From Hyphomonas polymorpha PS728 (GTDB taxonomy: Bacteria; Pseudomonadota; Alphaproteobacteria; Caulobacterales; Hyphomonadaceae), in contig NZ_ARYM01000006.1 in the NCBI RefSeq assembly GCF_000685315.1, positions 122,989 through 186,988 on the forward strand: a stretch of DNA of 64,000 nt, in the 5' to 3' direction. Shown here piece by piece: positions 25,819 through 34,939 of this stretch (positions are counted from its first letter, which is position 1; each line of letters starts with the position of its first letter). The notes below the pieces were generated by a model, which was not told the origin of the DNA, did no database searches, and saw only the letters and a program-made list of their open reading frames with translations. The position numbers were made by a program, and so were the translations under genes.

Positions 25819-28800
25819 CTAGTAATCTCGCTTCCAGCGGACGGAAATCCTTGATTCACCAGTAGAACGCGCTTCGGACGTAACTGAAATCTGAGGGCGG
25901 GGTTGCCATTCAACTTCTACAGAATTCCCAGCAGCGCCAGCGGTTGTCACCTCCAGATAGACATCCGGTGCCAGATACTGGCCCACCCCCAGTTCTGTAG
26001 TACCTTCATCACTCATGCCCAGCCGCAGGCGATCAAGGCCGAGGCCGGCCTGTATCTGGCCCAGAGGGTCAAGGCCGCCGCCCTGGCCGCTGAGGCGGGC
26101 AATGGAACTGGCCAGTTCGGCTGCTTCCAGCGCGGACAGGTCCATGACCGAGCGCCCAAACAGCATTCTTGCAAGAATTTCGTCCGCGGGCAGGTCCGGC
26201 GTGCTTGTGAGTTCGATTCGCGGGCTGGTCGGAGAGCCCGTGACATCGATTCGTGCCGAGAAACCATCCACCACACGGGCCGCGCTGATCGCCACCCTGG
26301 CGGAATCAACCGGTCCGTCGAAGGTTACGGTGCCTGCATCGAAAACAAAGGGTCGGCGCGCAAGCTCCAGCTCGCCGCGAACCAGGGTCGCGCGTCCATT
26401 GAGAAGCGGCGCGGCGGGAGAGCCGGTGACGTTGACATTGACGCCCCATTCGGAATCGAGACCTCGCCCATCAATGAAAATCCTGCGATCCGACTGGATG
26501 CGGAAATTGAACTTGATCGGCTTTTCAAGAACCGGATCAACCGGCTCGTCCGAAAGATCCTCCCGCCAGCGTACATCCAGGCGGCGGACGCCGGCGGACG
26601 GCAAATTGTCGAGCGAATACCGGGCCTCATCCACGTTGAGACTGCCGGAAATAACGCGGTCTGTTGCCGATTCGGTGAGCGCAGCCGTACCGGAAAGGCG
26701 CATACTGTCCGAATTACGGTCATATACGAGCAGCCGCCTGAGCTCGATGTCGACCTTGCCCTGGCCAGCGTCATCGAGCCGGCCTGTGGCTTTCAGCGTG
26801 CCGCCGTCTGGCCCTTGCCCGGTCGCATCCACGGCTATCGCACCATCCTCCAGGGCGGCATTGAGATCGAACCGGGCGATCCGGAAACCCATGGCGCCAT
26901 ATTCATAGACGCCATCGGAAACATCGACCCGCGCATCAATCTGCGGAGTCTCGAGCGTGCCTGCCAGGCGGAGGGATGAGTTGAGCGTGCCGCCGATGTC
27001 ATGACCATAGGCCAGCGCAATCTGGCGAATAGCTTCAAGGTCGCCGCTGAACTTTGCGTTGCCCAGCAAGGCACCTTGATTGTTGAGGCGCGCCATCTGG
27101 CCTTCTTCGGCGATGACCGGGAGCGCAAAAGCGAAATCCCCGCCCAGGGTGGGGCCATAACTGGCGCTGCCATCAATCGAGAGCAGCCTGGCATCCAGTT
27201 TTCCGCTGACATCGAGGTCTATGGCGCCGTCCAACCCGGTCACCGGGCTGTTGCTGCGAATGTCAAAGCTTCCGGAAGGTGATCGGCCGTAAGGCCGGAA
27301 CGAGCCGGCGCCATCTATCCGCGCGGAGGACACGAGCGCGCCAAAGGAGGATAGGACCGGGCTGATATCAACATTGTCGAGGGCAAATTTGAATTCAGGT
27401 GACGTGCCAACCATACCCAGGGAAATCTGGGCGGCCCCGCCAAAAATGCCAAGGTCGGCGTCCACCTCGGGCGTCTCTCCCAGCCGCCAGCGGGCGTCCC
27501 GCCGGGTTGATACCGTCTGCCCAAAGATCATGCCGCCCAGTGAAAGCGTCCCTTCCGGAGCGTCTCCCGAAACAGACGCGGTTCCAGATACCCGCATGTC
27601 CGTCTGCCGATTGCGGGCTGGGTCTTCAAGTTTTGCCGAGAACTGGTAGCCGCGTTCGGTGGTCGTAATGTCAGCGGTGACGCGCTCGAAATGCACATCT
27701 TCCGAAACCACGGTGTTGCGTGCGTCCGCGCTCATGATGATGGAGAGCGGTTCTCCGGAAGCCTGGCGCACGGAAGCATCCAGCGCAATCTGCCCGAACT
27801 CAATCCCGCTGAACACGAAATCATTTCCGGATATGCGGGCGGCTGCGTCCAGGTCGCCGGCATCAGAAAATTCGGCATGACCGCCCACCTGCAGCTGGCC
27901 CAGGAAGCCTGAAATGTCGTCAATCCGTGTCGAGCGCTCGCTGCGTTGGAGGATTGCGGAGAGGGCGATGTTCTCCTCGCCATACTGACCCGCAACCCTG
28001 ACGGGGCCGTCAATGTTCGAGCCGGATTGTTCAAGCGATGTTGTAACTGAAAGCCGATCGATCCTCTGGGCGCCATTCACGATATAGCCGTCGACACTTT
28101 CTGCAGCGATGAGAAGGGTGTCACCGGGTTGAGAAATCTTTCCTCCGGTCGTGCCGAGATTTACTGTTGTGCCGCTAGTTGTCAGGTCGGCGGTCTGCTG
28201 CGCAGTGAAGTCAAGAGCGAGGCCGCTCGGGCCCGCCAGCGTACCTGACATATCCGCGCTGAGGCCCGGAAGACGGGCACGGATCATCCGTGCCGTGACG
28301 TCTCCGCCAGCAATGCGTAGGGACGCCGCCGCGTTGCCGTTTCCATTCACCAGCGCGCTGGCAGCCTCCGGCCCGGAAAGATTTCGGAGGGCAAGGTTTG
28401 TTGAAACATCTATGGATGAAAACGGCCCCTCAATACTGAGGATACCGTCTGCTGATCCCGTAAGGCTGGGAACGAAAGGGTCAATTGCCTGATCCAGGCG
28501 GCCTGCCAAAGCGAGACGGCCTTCCTTGACGTCCACGGTGCCCGCCAGGTTGAGGGAGCCTGTCTCGTGACGGACCTCGCTGTCTTGGAGGGTCAACGCC
28601 TGTGAGGAAAGATCGAAGCGCCCGTTCAGCGTGACGGAGGGCGTCGGGCCGACGGCGGCGCTGGCAAGATCGCCAATCGGGAAGGGGCCCTGCAGTTCCA
28701 GATTGCCTGTAAACGGAATGGCGCCATCGGTGAAACCTACGGTGACGCGCCCCGTGGCGGCCTCAAAAGGAAGCACTGAATCCTCTTCCGCAACAAGGCG

Positions 28801-29931
28801 GAGGTCGCCCACATAGCCAGCATCACCATCCGCATAGGTGAGTTCACCATTCAGCCAGATACCTGCGCCTCTTTCCCAGAACGGGCGCAGCGAGGCGAGA
28901 TCCGCGCTGAGGTGGGCAGGGCCGATCAATTCGCGCCTGTCGAGATCCGCGAGGCCGGCGAGGTGTACTTCCCCCTCTGCAAGCAGGCCATCCAGTTCAA
29001 AGTTAGCTTCATTTCCGTCCAGGCGGGCAGAGAGGGAGGCTTCCGCCGAATTTCCCAGAAGCGAGATAATATCATCCGGCAACGGAAGAGATGTGGAGTC
29101 GATCTTTGCCGAAGCGCTGAGGCGGCCATTCTCCATTTTGCCCGAGAGGTAAGCCTTGTCTTCGCGGTCGATGGAGAAGCGCGCCTCGGCGACACCATTC
29201 ATCAGGTCACCCGCGCCGTTGGCCTCAAGGCGTGCGGCCGAGCCCGGCTCCAGTTCGAGCATGTGAGCAAACATGCCGTCGGCTGGCGCGTCTGCAATCA
29301 CCGTAATGTCAAACCGTTTCGACGCGGTCATGACGATCAGCAGGTCTACGCGGTCGCCGCGCCCTTCCAGCGGGCGCAGGCGCAGTGCGGCATCCAGCGC
29401 GCCGCTGGACTGCTGCACGAAACGCGCGCTGATCTCCGAAGCCGATTGGGGGCCGGCAACGCCGTCTGCCAGCACCAGCCTGTCAAGCACGAGCGAGTTG
29501 AGATTGACGCGCCAATTCCCGCCGCCTTCAGAAGGCGGGCGGGGCTCCCTCTCGGGCCGCTCGAATATGGAGATGTTGTCGATATCGAGTTCGGAGATAT
29601 CTACTGATCGCGAAAGCAGCGACAGGGGCGACCAGCGAAGACGCAAATTCTGAGCTTCAGCCCAGACGCCGCCCTCATTGATGATCTGTATCTTGCCGAC
29701 ACGAAGGTCTGACAGGGGGTCTCCCCTCAGCCCCTCGATATGCAGCCGGCCATATCCGGCCACGTCCATGCCATCGATCTGGGATACGATGAAGTTCCGC
29801 CCACTGTCGGTCGTGATCCACACTCTCACGGCGCCGGCTGCGGCAACGCTGCCTGCCGCCGCAATAATTGCGCCGGTGAGCCAGGGGTGGCGCCGCCGCC
29901 AGTCCTGAAGGGGGAGTGCGGGAACCTTCAT
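25819..29931 (-). CDS. tamB: Translocation and assembly module protein TamB
   Basis: A 1370-residue protein of the AsmA/TamB superfamily. One N-terminal membrane helix (LTGAIIAAAGSVAAAGAVRVW) is followed by a very long beta-rich periplasmic region. The conserved DUF490 C-terminal domain ends at the carboxyl end (LDRLRLGMSDEGTTELGVGQYLAPDVYLEV, then ISVRWKRDY). TamB spans the periplasm and works with TamA in outer-membrane protein insertion and lipid transport. Its ATG overlaps the tamA stop by one base (TGATG form), so the two are translationally coupled. Confidence 0.95.
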   Translation of the reverse strand: MKVPALPLQDWRRRHPWLTGAIIAAAGSVAAAGAVRVWITTDSGRNFIVSQIDGMDVAGYGRLHIEGLRGDPLSDLRVGKIQIINEGGVWAEAQNLRLRWSPLSLLSRSVDISELDIDNISIFERPEREPRPPSEGGGNWRVNLNSLVLDRLVLADGVAGPQSASEISARFVQQSSGALDAALRLRPLEGRGDRVDLLIVMTASKRFDITVIADAPADGMFAHMLELEPGSAARLEANGAGDLMNGVAEARFSIDREDKAYLSGKMENGRLSASAKIDSTSLPLPDDIISLLGNSAEASLSARLDGNEANFELDGLLAEGEVHLAGLADLDRRELIGPAHLSADLASLRPFWERGAGIWLNGELTYADGDAGYVGDLRLVAEEDSVLPFEAATGRVTVGFTDGAIPFTGNLELQGPFPIGDLASAAVGPTPSVTLNGRFDLSSQALTLQDSEVRHETGSLNLAGTVDVKEGRLALAGRLDQAIDPFVPSLTGSADGILSIEGPFSSIDVSTNLALRNLSGPEAASALVNGNGNAAASLRIAGGDVTARMIRARLPGLSADMSGTLAGPSGLALDFTAQQTADLTTSGTTVNLGTTGGKISQPGDTLLIAAESVDGYIVNGAQRIDRLSVTTSLEQSGSNIDGPVRVAGQYGEENIALSAILQRSERSTRIDDISGFLGQLQVGGHAEFSDAGDLDAAARISGNDFVFSGIEFGQIALDASVRQASGEPLSIIMSADARNTVVSEDVHFERVTADITTTERGYQFSAKLEDPARNRQTDMRVSGTASVSGDAPEGTLSLGGMIFGQTVSTRRDARWRLGETPEVDADLGIFGGAAQISLGMVGTSPEFKFALDNVDISPVLSSFGALVSSARIDGAGSFRPYGRSPSGSFDIRSNSPVTGLDGAIDLDVSGKLDARLLSIDGSASYGPTLGGDFAFALPVIAEEGQMARLNNQGALLGNAKFSGDLEAIRQIALAYGHDIGGTLNSSLRLAGTLETPQIDARVDVSDGVYEYGAMGFRIARFDLNAALEDGAIAVDATGQGPDGGTLKATGRLDDAGQGKVDIELRRLLVYDRNSDSMRLSGTAALTESATDRVISGSLNVDEARYSLDNLPSAGVRRLDVRWREDLSDEPVDPVLEKPIKFNFRIQSDRRIFIDGRGLDSEWGVNVNVTGSPAAPLLNGRATLVRGELELARRPFVFDAGTVTFDGPVDSARVAISAARVVDGFSARIDVTGSPTSPRIELTSTPDLPADEILARMLFGRSVMDLSALEAAELASSIARLSGQGGGLDPLGQIQAGLGLDRLRLGMSDEGTTELGVGQYLAPDVYLEVTTAGAAGNSVEVEWQPRPQISVTSEARSTGESRISVRWKRDY

Positions 29932-31751
29932 CAGAATGCTTGCCCGATAGAAACATAGATCTGCAGCGGCGCGTCCCCATCGCGCTTGCTCAGGGGCGCG
30001 GCGACATCAAACCGGATCGGGCCAAACCCCGGATAGTACCGGATGCCGAGACCGACGGACGCCTTTGCATCGCTGAAGACCGTGCCCGGATCATCGCCCG
30101 CCGCGCCGACATCCACGAAGGCGGCATAACCAAACCGCTCCGACCGCCGCCAGCGCAGTTCCGCAGACGCCGAAAAGAGGCTGCGCCCGCCAAAATACTC
30201 GCCGAACTCGTCGGTGGGTGAAAGGGACTGGTATTCGTAGCCACGCACTGTGCCGCCGCCCCCGGCAAAGAACAGCCTGTCGGTTGGCACGGCGTTGGAG
30301 CCGGCAAAGGCGCCATATTCGGCGCGGACGGCCGCGACGAGATCGCTGGCAATCTTCCGGTAGGTCGCGCCGGAGATCTGCATGCGTGTGTAGCCGGGCG
30401 TGCTGTTACCCACGGACACACCGGACTCTACAGACGCAAATCCGCGGATGCCTTCCTGCGGATCCAGCGGATCACCAACGTCTGTATACGCAGCAGTTAC
30501 CGGAATGGAAAAGGTAACCTGTTCGCGTTCGCCGAGATAAATGCGCGTGCGCTGATCGGTTATGCGTGTGGCGTCTATGGCAGCGCCGATGGAGAGGGTG
30601 AGCTGGCGTGTGAAGGGCTGAGAAAGCGTTGCGGCGATCTTGGCGCCGTCCAGATCGTAAGCCTGCGTCTCCTCCTGGCGAACGCCGGCCTCTGTCGTAA
30701 GTGTGCGGCCGAAACGGCCAATATTCGGCAATTCATAAGCGGCGGTAAGGCTTCTGGCGAGGGTCGCGGCTTCCGCGCTTACGGTGACCTTGTCTGCGCG
30801 TCCGGTGATGTTGCGCTTTTCCCAGCGCGCGTCCGCGCCGACGCCTTCAGTTGTGGAGGCGCTGACACCGAAGCTGACAGAGCGAGGCTTCGCTTCGGTC
30901 AGGGTAAGGGAGACCGTATGATACCCCTCGGCATCGGGCTCTCTGGAAACGACAACGCCAATGCCTTCATAGAGACCACTGGAACGCAGGCGGCTGCGCA
31001 GCCGGTCGATGGTGCGCGGATTATAGGTTGCGCCTTCCCGCCAGGTCTTCAGAACCTGAATGGCTTTCTGGGAGCGGGGATTGGTCTCGTCACTTTCCAG
31101 TTCGCCGAGGCGGACCATCGGACCGGGATCAACCGTATAGGTTATCTCGACATTTTCTTCCTCGCGCGAGGCAAGCGCGTCGATTCCCGGGCTTGTGGCG
31201 AAAGCGTAGCCCCGCATCTGCAGGGATGTGACGAGCTCAGCCTCAACGCGCTCCACCTCCTGCGCCCTTACGATGCTTCCGGAGGGGAGCTTGGCAAGGT
31301 GGCCGTCAATGATCCTGCGTGTGTCCGGATCGACCGTTTCAGCGCCATTCAGGCTCACGGAGAGGACGGTGAAACGAGGTCCGGGGTCGACATTGAGGGC
31401 GGCGCTGGCATCCATTGCGGTGAAGTCTTCCGGGCGCACTTCGGCCGCCAGATAGCCCTCGGACGCAAGGAGGTCTTCTATGGACCGCGCGAGGGTTTGC
31501 GCGCGGTTTCGCTTTTCCAGAACGCTTCGCGGTGCGGGCTGATCCGTATTGAGCAGGGCATTGGCGCGGGCAGCGAGCGCTGGCGGGACACCAATCAGAT
31601 GAAAATGACCCTGCGCGACGGACCCATTTGAGACGCCATTTCCGTTCTGCGTTCCATTAATGGAGGCACAGGCAGTAACGGCGCCCAGCAGGCAGGCGCC
31701 AGCAATCGGCCGAAGCCGACTAAATCCAGAGTTCGGAATACCGCGTATCAT
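29931..31751 (-). CDS. tamA: Outer-membrane assembly protein TamA (BamA family)
   Basis: A 606-residue Omp85-family protein with periplasmic POTRA-like domains (about residues 50-270) and a C-terminal 16-strand barrel (GGGTVRGYEYQSLSP in the surface lid region, ending GQAF). It partners TamB. The export signal PIAGACLLGAVTAC fits a lipobox (VTAC, Cys28 from the ATG at 31751), followed by a Gly/Asn-rich linker, so it may be a lipoprotein. That is unlike the E. coli protein. A TTG at 31760 is an alternative start. Confidence 0.92.
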   Translation of the reverse strand: MIRGIPNSGFSRLRPIAGACLLGAVTACASINGTQNGNGVSNGSVAQGHFHLIGVPPALAARANALLNTDQPAPRSVLEKRNRAQTLARSIEDLLASEGYLAAEVRPEDFTAMDASAALNVDPGPRFTVLSVSLNGAETVDPDTRRIIDGHLAKLPSGSIVRAQEVERVEAELVTSLQMRGYAFATSPGIDALASREEENVEITYTVDPGPMVRLGELESDETNPRSQKAIQVLKTWREGATYNPRTIDRLRSRLRSSGLYEGIGVVVSREPDAEGYHTVSLTLTEAKPRSVSFGVSASTTEGVGADARWEKRNITGRADKVTVSAEAATLARSLTAAYELPNIGRFGRTLTTEAGVRQEETQAYDLDGAKIAATLSQPFTRQLTLSIGAAIDATRITDQRTRIYLGEREQVTFSIPVTAAYTDVGDPLDPQEGIRGFASVESGVSVGNSTPGYTRMQISGATYRKIASDLVAAVRAEYGAFAGSNAVPTDRLFFAGGGGTVRGYEYQSLSPTDEFGEYFGGRSLFSASAELRWRRSERFGYAAFVDVGAAGDDPGTVFSDAKASVGLGIRYYPGFGPIRFDVAAPLSKRDGDAPLQIYVSIGQAF

Positions 31752-31924
31752 AGTTACCAATATTCAGCTTTCTGCCGACCTATTTCCCTGCAAGAACTGG
31801 CCCAATTATCCTGAAGGAACCGTGAAGCCCGGATATCAGCCCTCCACAGGCGAGTTTTCCGTGCCCATGTAACTCTGATGCAGGGGACAGTATAAGGTCC
31901 GGATTTCAGTGGGATTAATGATAA

Positions 31925-32944
31925 ATGATGTATCTGATGATCGCGGCAGGTCTTGTTCTGCTGTTCGTGGGCGGGGAGGCGCTGGTGCGCGGCTCGGTCA
32001 GCGTAGCGCGCAGACTGAACATTTCTGAACTCGTTATCGGTCTGACATTGGTGGGATTCGGCACATCAGTGCCTGAGCTTGTCACCAGCCTTCAGGCTGT
32101 GGGGCAGGGGGCGGTTGGCATCTCGGTCGGCAATGTGGTCGGCTCAAACATCGCCAACGTGTTGCTGGTGCTGGCGATTGCGGTGATCTTGTCGCCCATC
32201 ATTGTGCACCCCAAGGCCATCCTGCGCGACGGGCTGGTGATGGTGGCGGCGACGGCGATTCTGTGTGGGCTGCTGTGGTTTGACCAGTTCAACCGGGTTT
32301 CGGGCTTCATTCTGTTGACCATTCTCATCAGCTATCTCGTCTTTTCCCTCGTGATGGATCAGAGACGCCAGGACGAAACGGCGGTGATGCACCGGGAAGA
32401 GGGGGAGGTGGTCGACGCCCAGTATGGCCTGATGCTGGGGATCATCATTGCGGTGGCGGGCCTCATCGGCGTGGTTGTGGGCGCCAATCTGCTGGTGGAG
32501 GGCTCCGTGACACTCGCCCGGTCGATTGGCATCAGCGAAACAGTGATCGGCCTGACCATCGTGGCGATCGGCACCAGCCTGCCGGAGCTGGCAACGTCTG
32601 TGGTGGCCGCGTTCCGGAAGAAGGCGGATGTGGCGCTGGGGAACGTAATCGGGTCCAACATATTCAATATATTGGGTATTTTGGGTGTAACGGCGCTGGT
32701 TCAACCGTTCAGTGTCCGCGGGGATGCCGGGGCTTCCGCAATGGCGGGGACGGAGCCAGTCAGCATCATGAGCTCCATTGATATCGGCGCGCTCGTCCTG
32801 TCTGTCGCCCTCCTGTTCCTGTTTGCGCTGACCGGACGGAAGCTGGCGCGCTGGGAGGGGGCAGTGTTGCTCCTGGGGTATGTCCTCTATATGGGCCTGA
32901 CCTTTAACCTTATACCTGTACCGGCGATCCTTCCCAATGGCTGA
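31925..32944 (+). CDS. Calcium/sodium antiporter (CaCA family)
   Basis: A 339-residue inner-membrane cation/Ca exchanger with about ten helices in two inverted repeats. The alpha repeats carry the ion-binding motifs [12 protein letters not shown] (about residue 43) and [12 protein letters not shown] (about 215), each followed by [12 protein letters not shown] or [13 protein letters not shown] cytoplasmic loop ([17 protein letters not shown]) joins the halves. It is similar to E. coli YrbG in length. It overlaps the queF start by 8 bases. Confidence 0.95.
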   Translation: MMYLMIAAGLVLLFVGGEALVRGSVSVARRLNISELVIGLTLVGFGTSVPELVTSLQAVGQGAVGISVGNVVGSNIANVLLVLAIAVILSPIIVHPKAILRDGLVMVAATAILCGLLWFDQFNRVSGFILLTILISYLVFSLVMDQRRQDETAVMHREEGEVVDAQYGLMLGIIIAVAGLIGVVVGANLLVEGSVTLARSIGISETVIGLTIVAIGTSLPELATSVVAAFRKKADVALGNVIGSNIFNILGILGVTALVQPFSVRGDAGASAMAGTEPVSIMSSIDIGALVLSVALLFLFALTGRKLARWEGAVLLLGYVLYMGLTFNLIPVPAILPNG

Positions 32945-33404
32945 CAACCCCATCTACCAGAAGCTCGGCCAACTCGGCCAACACACTGCGCAACCCCAAA
33001 GCCCTGAAGAGGCGCAGCTGGAACGCGTGGAAAACCCTCATTCTGATACACTTTACCTGACCCGGTTTGTGGCGCCGGAGTTTACATCGCTCTGTCCGGT
33101 GACGGGCCAGCCAGACTTTGCGCACCTGGTGATCGACTATGCCCCGGGGCCATGGCTGGTCGAATCCAAAAGCCTGAAACTGTATCTGACGAGCTTCCGG
33201 AACCATGGGGCATTCCATGAGGAATGCACTGTTTCCATTGGGAAAAGGATATTCGAGTTCACCGAAGCAAAGTGGCTGCGGATCTCCGGATACTGGTATC
33301 CCAGAGGCGGGATACCGATCGATGTGTTCTGGCAGTCCGGTGACGTTCCCAAAGGGCTTTATGTGCCTGAAACCGGGGTAGCGTCCTATCGAGGGCGCGG
33401 CTGA
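32937..33404 (+). CDS. queF: NADPH-dependent 7-cyano-7-deazaguanine reductase QueF
   Basis: A 155-residue single-domain QueF that reduces preQ0 to preQ1 in queuosine synthesis. The catalytic Cys lies in [14 protein letters not shown] and the NADPH-binding QueF motif is [20 protein letters not shown]. The rest of the queuosine pathway is not in the window. The open frame begins inside the antiporter gene, and the two are probably co-transcribed. Confidence 0.96.
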   Translation: MADNPIYQKLGQLGQHTAQPQSPEEAQLERVENPHSDTLYLTRFVAPEFTSLCPVTGQPDFAHLVIDYAPGPWLVESKSLKLYLTSFRNHGAFHEECTVSIGKRIFEFTEAKWLRISGYWYPRGGIPIDVFWQSGDVPKGLYVPETGVASYRGRG

Positions 33405-33418
33405 GCCGCTCAAATCGC

Positions 33419-33460
33419 GGACACTTCCGGACACTTTTGGACAAATCCGGACATTTCCGG
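33419..33460. repeat. 10-bp-period GGACA tandem repeat
   Basis: Four adjoining units, GGACACTTCC, GGACACTTTT, GGACAAATCC and GGACATTTCC, fill the gap between the convergent queF and nitroreductase stop codons. The period is exactly 10 bases. No inverted repeat typical of a terminator is present. A related array lies in the RluF-like coding sequence. Confidence 0.9.
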
Positions 33461-34099
33461 TCAGCCGGCGGGCTTTGCCGGCCAGGCCGTGACCAGTCCC
33501 GGCAGGTCCGGACGGATACGTTCCTGCGGGTGGGCGGTAGCTGTGCCGATATAGATAAAGCCGGCAAGGCGCTCGGTTTCCTTCAGGCCCAGAAGGGCAT
33601 CGACCTCTGGGCTGAACATGATCCATTCCGACAGCCAGACGCCGCCCCAGCCGCAGGCATTCGCCGCCAGCAGCAGGTTGTAGCAGAGCGCGCCTGCCGA
33701 GAGTTCCTGTTCCCAGACCGGCGTTTTGCCATCGTCGACCGGCGAGGACACCACAGCCACCACCGTAGGGGCGCGTAGGGGGAGACCAGCAGCTTCGAGA
33801 ATGTCGCGGTCTTCAACGCCGGGCTTGCGGCCGGCAATATGAGCCAGTTCCTTGCCGAACTGCGCCCGCGCTTCACCTTGGAAAGTGATGAAGCGCCAGG
33901 GCGCCATCTTGCGGTGATCGGGCACGCGCACAGCAATGGTCAGCAGTTCCTGCAGTTCGCTGGCACTGGGGCCCGGCTCGCTGAGGAAGAGCTTGTTGGC
34001 GGATTTGCGCAGGGCAAGGAAGCTGCGCACGGCGTTCGCTGGCCTTGCGGCGAGAAGCGGCACGCCTGTCGGCGGGGGGGAGGGAAAAAGCTTGGTCAC
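33461..34099 (-). CDS. Nitroreductase family protein (YdjA-like)
   Basis: A 212-residue FMN-dependent oxidoreductase. The FMN phosphate-binding region is RKSANKLF, the central motif is AVRVPDHRKMAPWRFITF and the C-terminal motif is LAGFIYIGTATA. The length and the PDHRKMAPW motif fit the minimal YdjA group of uncertain natural substrate. The start is a GTG at 34099. It diverges from the tetR gene, with a palindrome in the shared promoter region. Confidence 0.88.
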   Translation of the reverse strand: MTKLFPSPPPTGVPLLAARPANAVRSFLALRKSANKLFLSEPGPSASELQELLTIAVRVPDHRKMAPWRFITFQGEARAQFGKELAHIAGRKPGVEDRDILEAAGLPLRAPTVVAVVSSPVDDGKTPVWEQELSAGALCYNLLLAANACGWGGVWLSEWIMFSPEVDALLGLKETERLAGFIYIGTATAHPQERIRPDLPGLVTAWPAKPAG

Positions 34100-34194
34100 G
34101 CAGATGGCCTTAGCCTTCTGCGAGACATTCGCAAAGACTGATTCAGGCCAATGATTTGCTTGTCATGCAATTGAAGGCGGCGTATCACATTAAT

Positions 34195-34209
34195 GTGAAC
34201 ACTGTTCAC
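34195..34209. promoter_or_regulatory. Palindromic operator for the TetR regulator
   Basis: GTGAACACTGTTCAC is a perfect inverted repeat with 6-bp arms and a 3-base centre. It lies 29 bases before the tetR start codon, between tetR and the divergent nitroreductase gene. It has the size and symmetry of operators bound by AcrR/TetR repressors of efflux pumps. Confidence 0.75.
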
Positions 34210-34237
34210 TAATTGAACGATTATCGAGGCGCCCTCT

Positions 34238-34939
34238 TTGGATTCCGATACCCTCCCGGACGAAAGCCCCGCAGAGCGCCGCCGCCAGCGCGTGCGCACA
34301 GCGATTCTGGACGCGGCCGAGCGCGTATTCTCCAAGGAAGGGGAATCGGGTCTCTCCATCCGCAGGCTCGCTGAGGAAATCGATTACTCGCCCGCGGCGA
34401 TCTACAAGTATTTCGGCTCCAAGGAAGAACTCCTCGACGAGTTGAAGGAGTCCTTCTTCGAGCGGCTGATGTCCACTGTGGACCGGGCTGCCCTTACCAC
34501 CCTGCCATTTGAGGCCCGCGTCCGGCAGTGCTTTGCAAAATACGTCGAGACTGCGATTGCGCGCCCCCACCATTATGCCGCTGCCTTCGCCTCGGCCGCT
34601 GACCCCGGCGCCGGGATGAATGGCACGGACTGTTGGGAGGATTTCGAGAAGAGCCACAAGGGCCAGGCATTCATGATCGTTGTTGGTCTGGTGCGCGAAG
34701 GGCAGGAGATCGGTGTCTTCGATACCTCCTTTGATCCCTACATTGCGGCCAAGTCTCTCTGGGCATCCATGCATGGCGTGGCGCTACTGCTGATCCACCT
34801 GCCGGGCTTTCCCGGCCTTCTGCCGCCGCCGGATCGCGGGATCGATACTGCCCGTTTTGTCCAGTTTCATGCCGGGCTGCTGTTCCGCAGCCTTTGTGCT
34901 TCCCCAGTATCGCCAGTTTGTTCCGGGCACGCCGAATGA
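34238..34939 (+). CDS. TetR-family transcriptional regulator of the RND pump
   Basis: A 233-residue regulator. The N-terminal HTH (RTAILDAAERVFSKEGESGLSIRRLAEEIDYSPAAIYKYF, read as helices 1-3) is followed by a ligand-binding domain with a WHG-like C-terminal half. No ATG is available, and a TTG at 34238 is the only start that keeps the whole HTH. The gene overlaps the membrane-fusion gene start by 4 bases, forming one operon with the pump. The palindrome upstream suggests autorepression. Confidence 0.92.
   Translation: MDSDTLPDESPAERRRQRVRTAILDAAERVFSKEGESGLSIRRLAEEIDYSPAAIYKYFGSKEELLDELKESFFERLMSTVDRAALTTLPFEARVRQCFAKYVETAIARPHHYAAAFASAADPGAGMNGTDCWEDFEKSHKGQAFMIVVGLVREGQEIGVFDTSFDPYIAAKSLWASMHGVALLLIHLPGFPGLLPPPDRGIDTARFVQFHAGLLFRSLCASPVSPVCSGHAE

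Noticed and set aside
33419..33460. The GGACA repeats as a CRISPR array.
   Set aside because: The units are 10 bases long and contiguous, with no spacers of 25-40 bases and no cas genes in the window.
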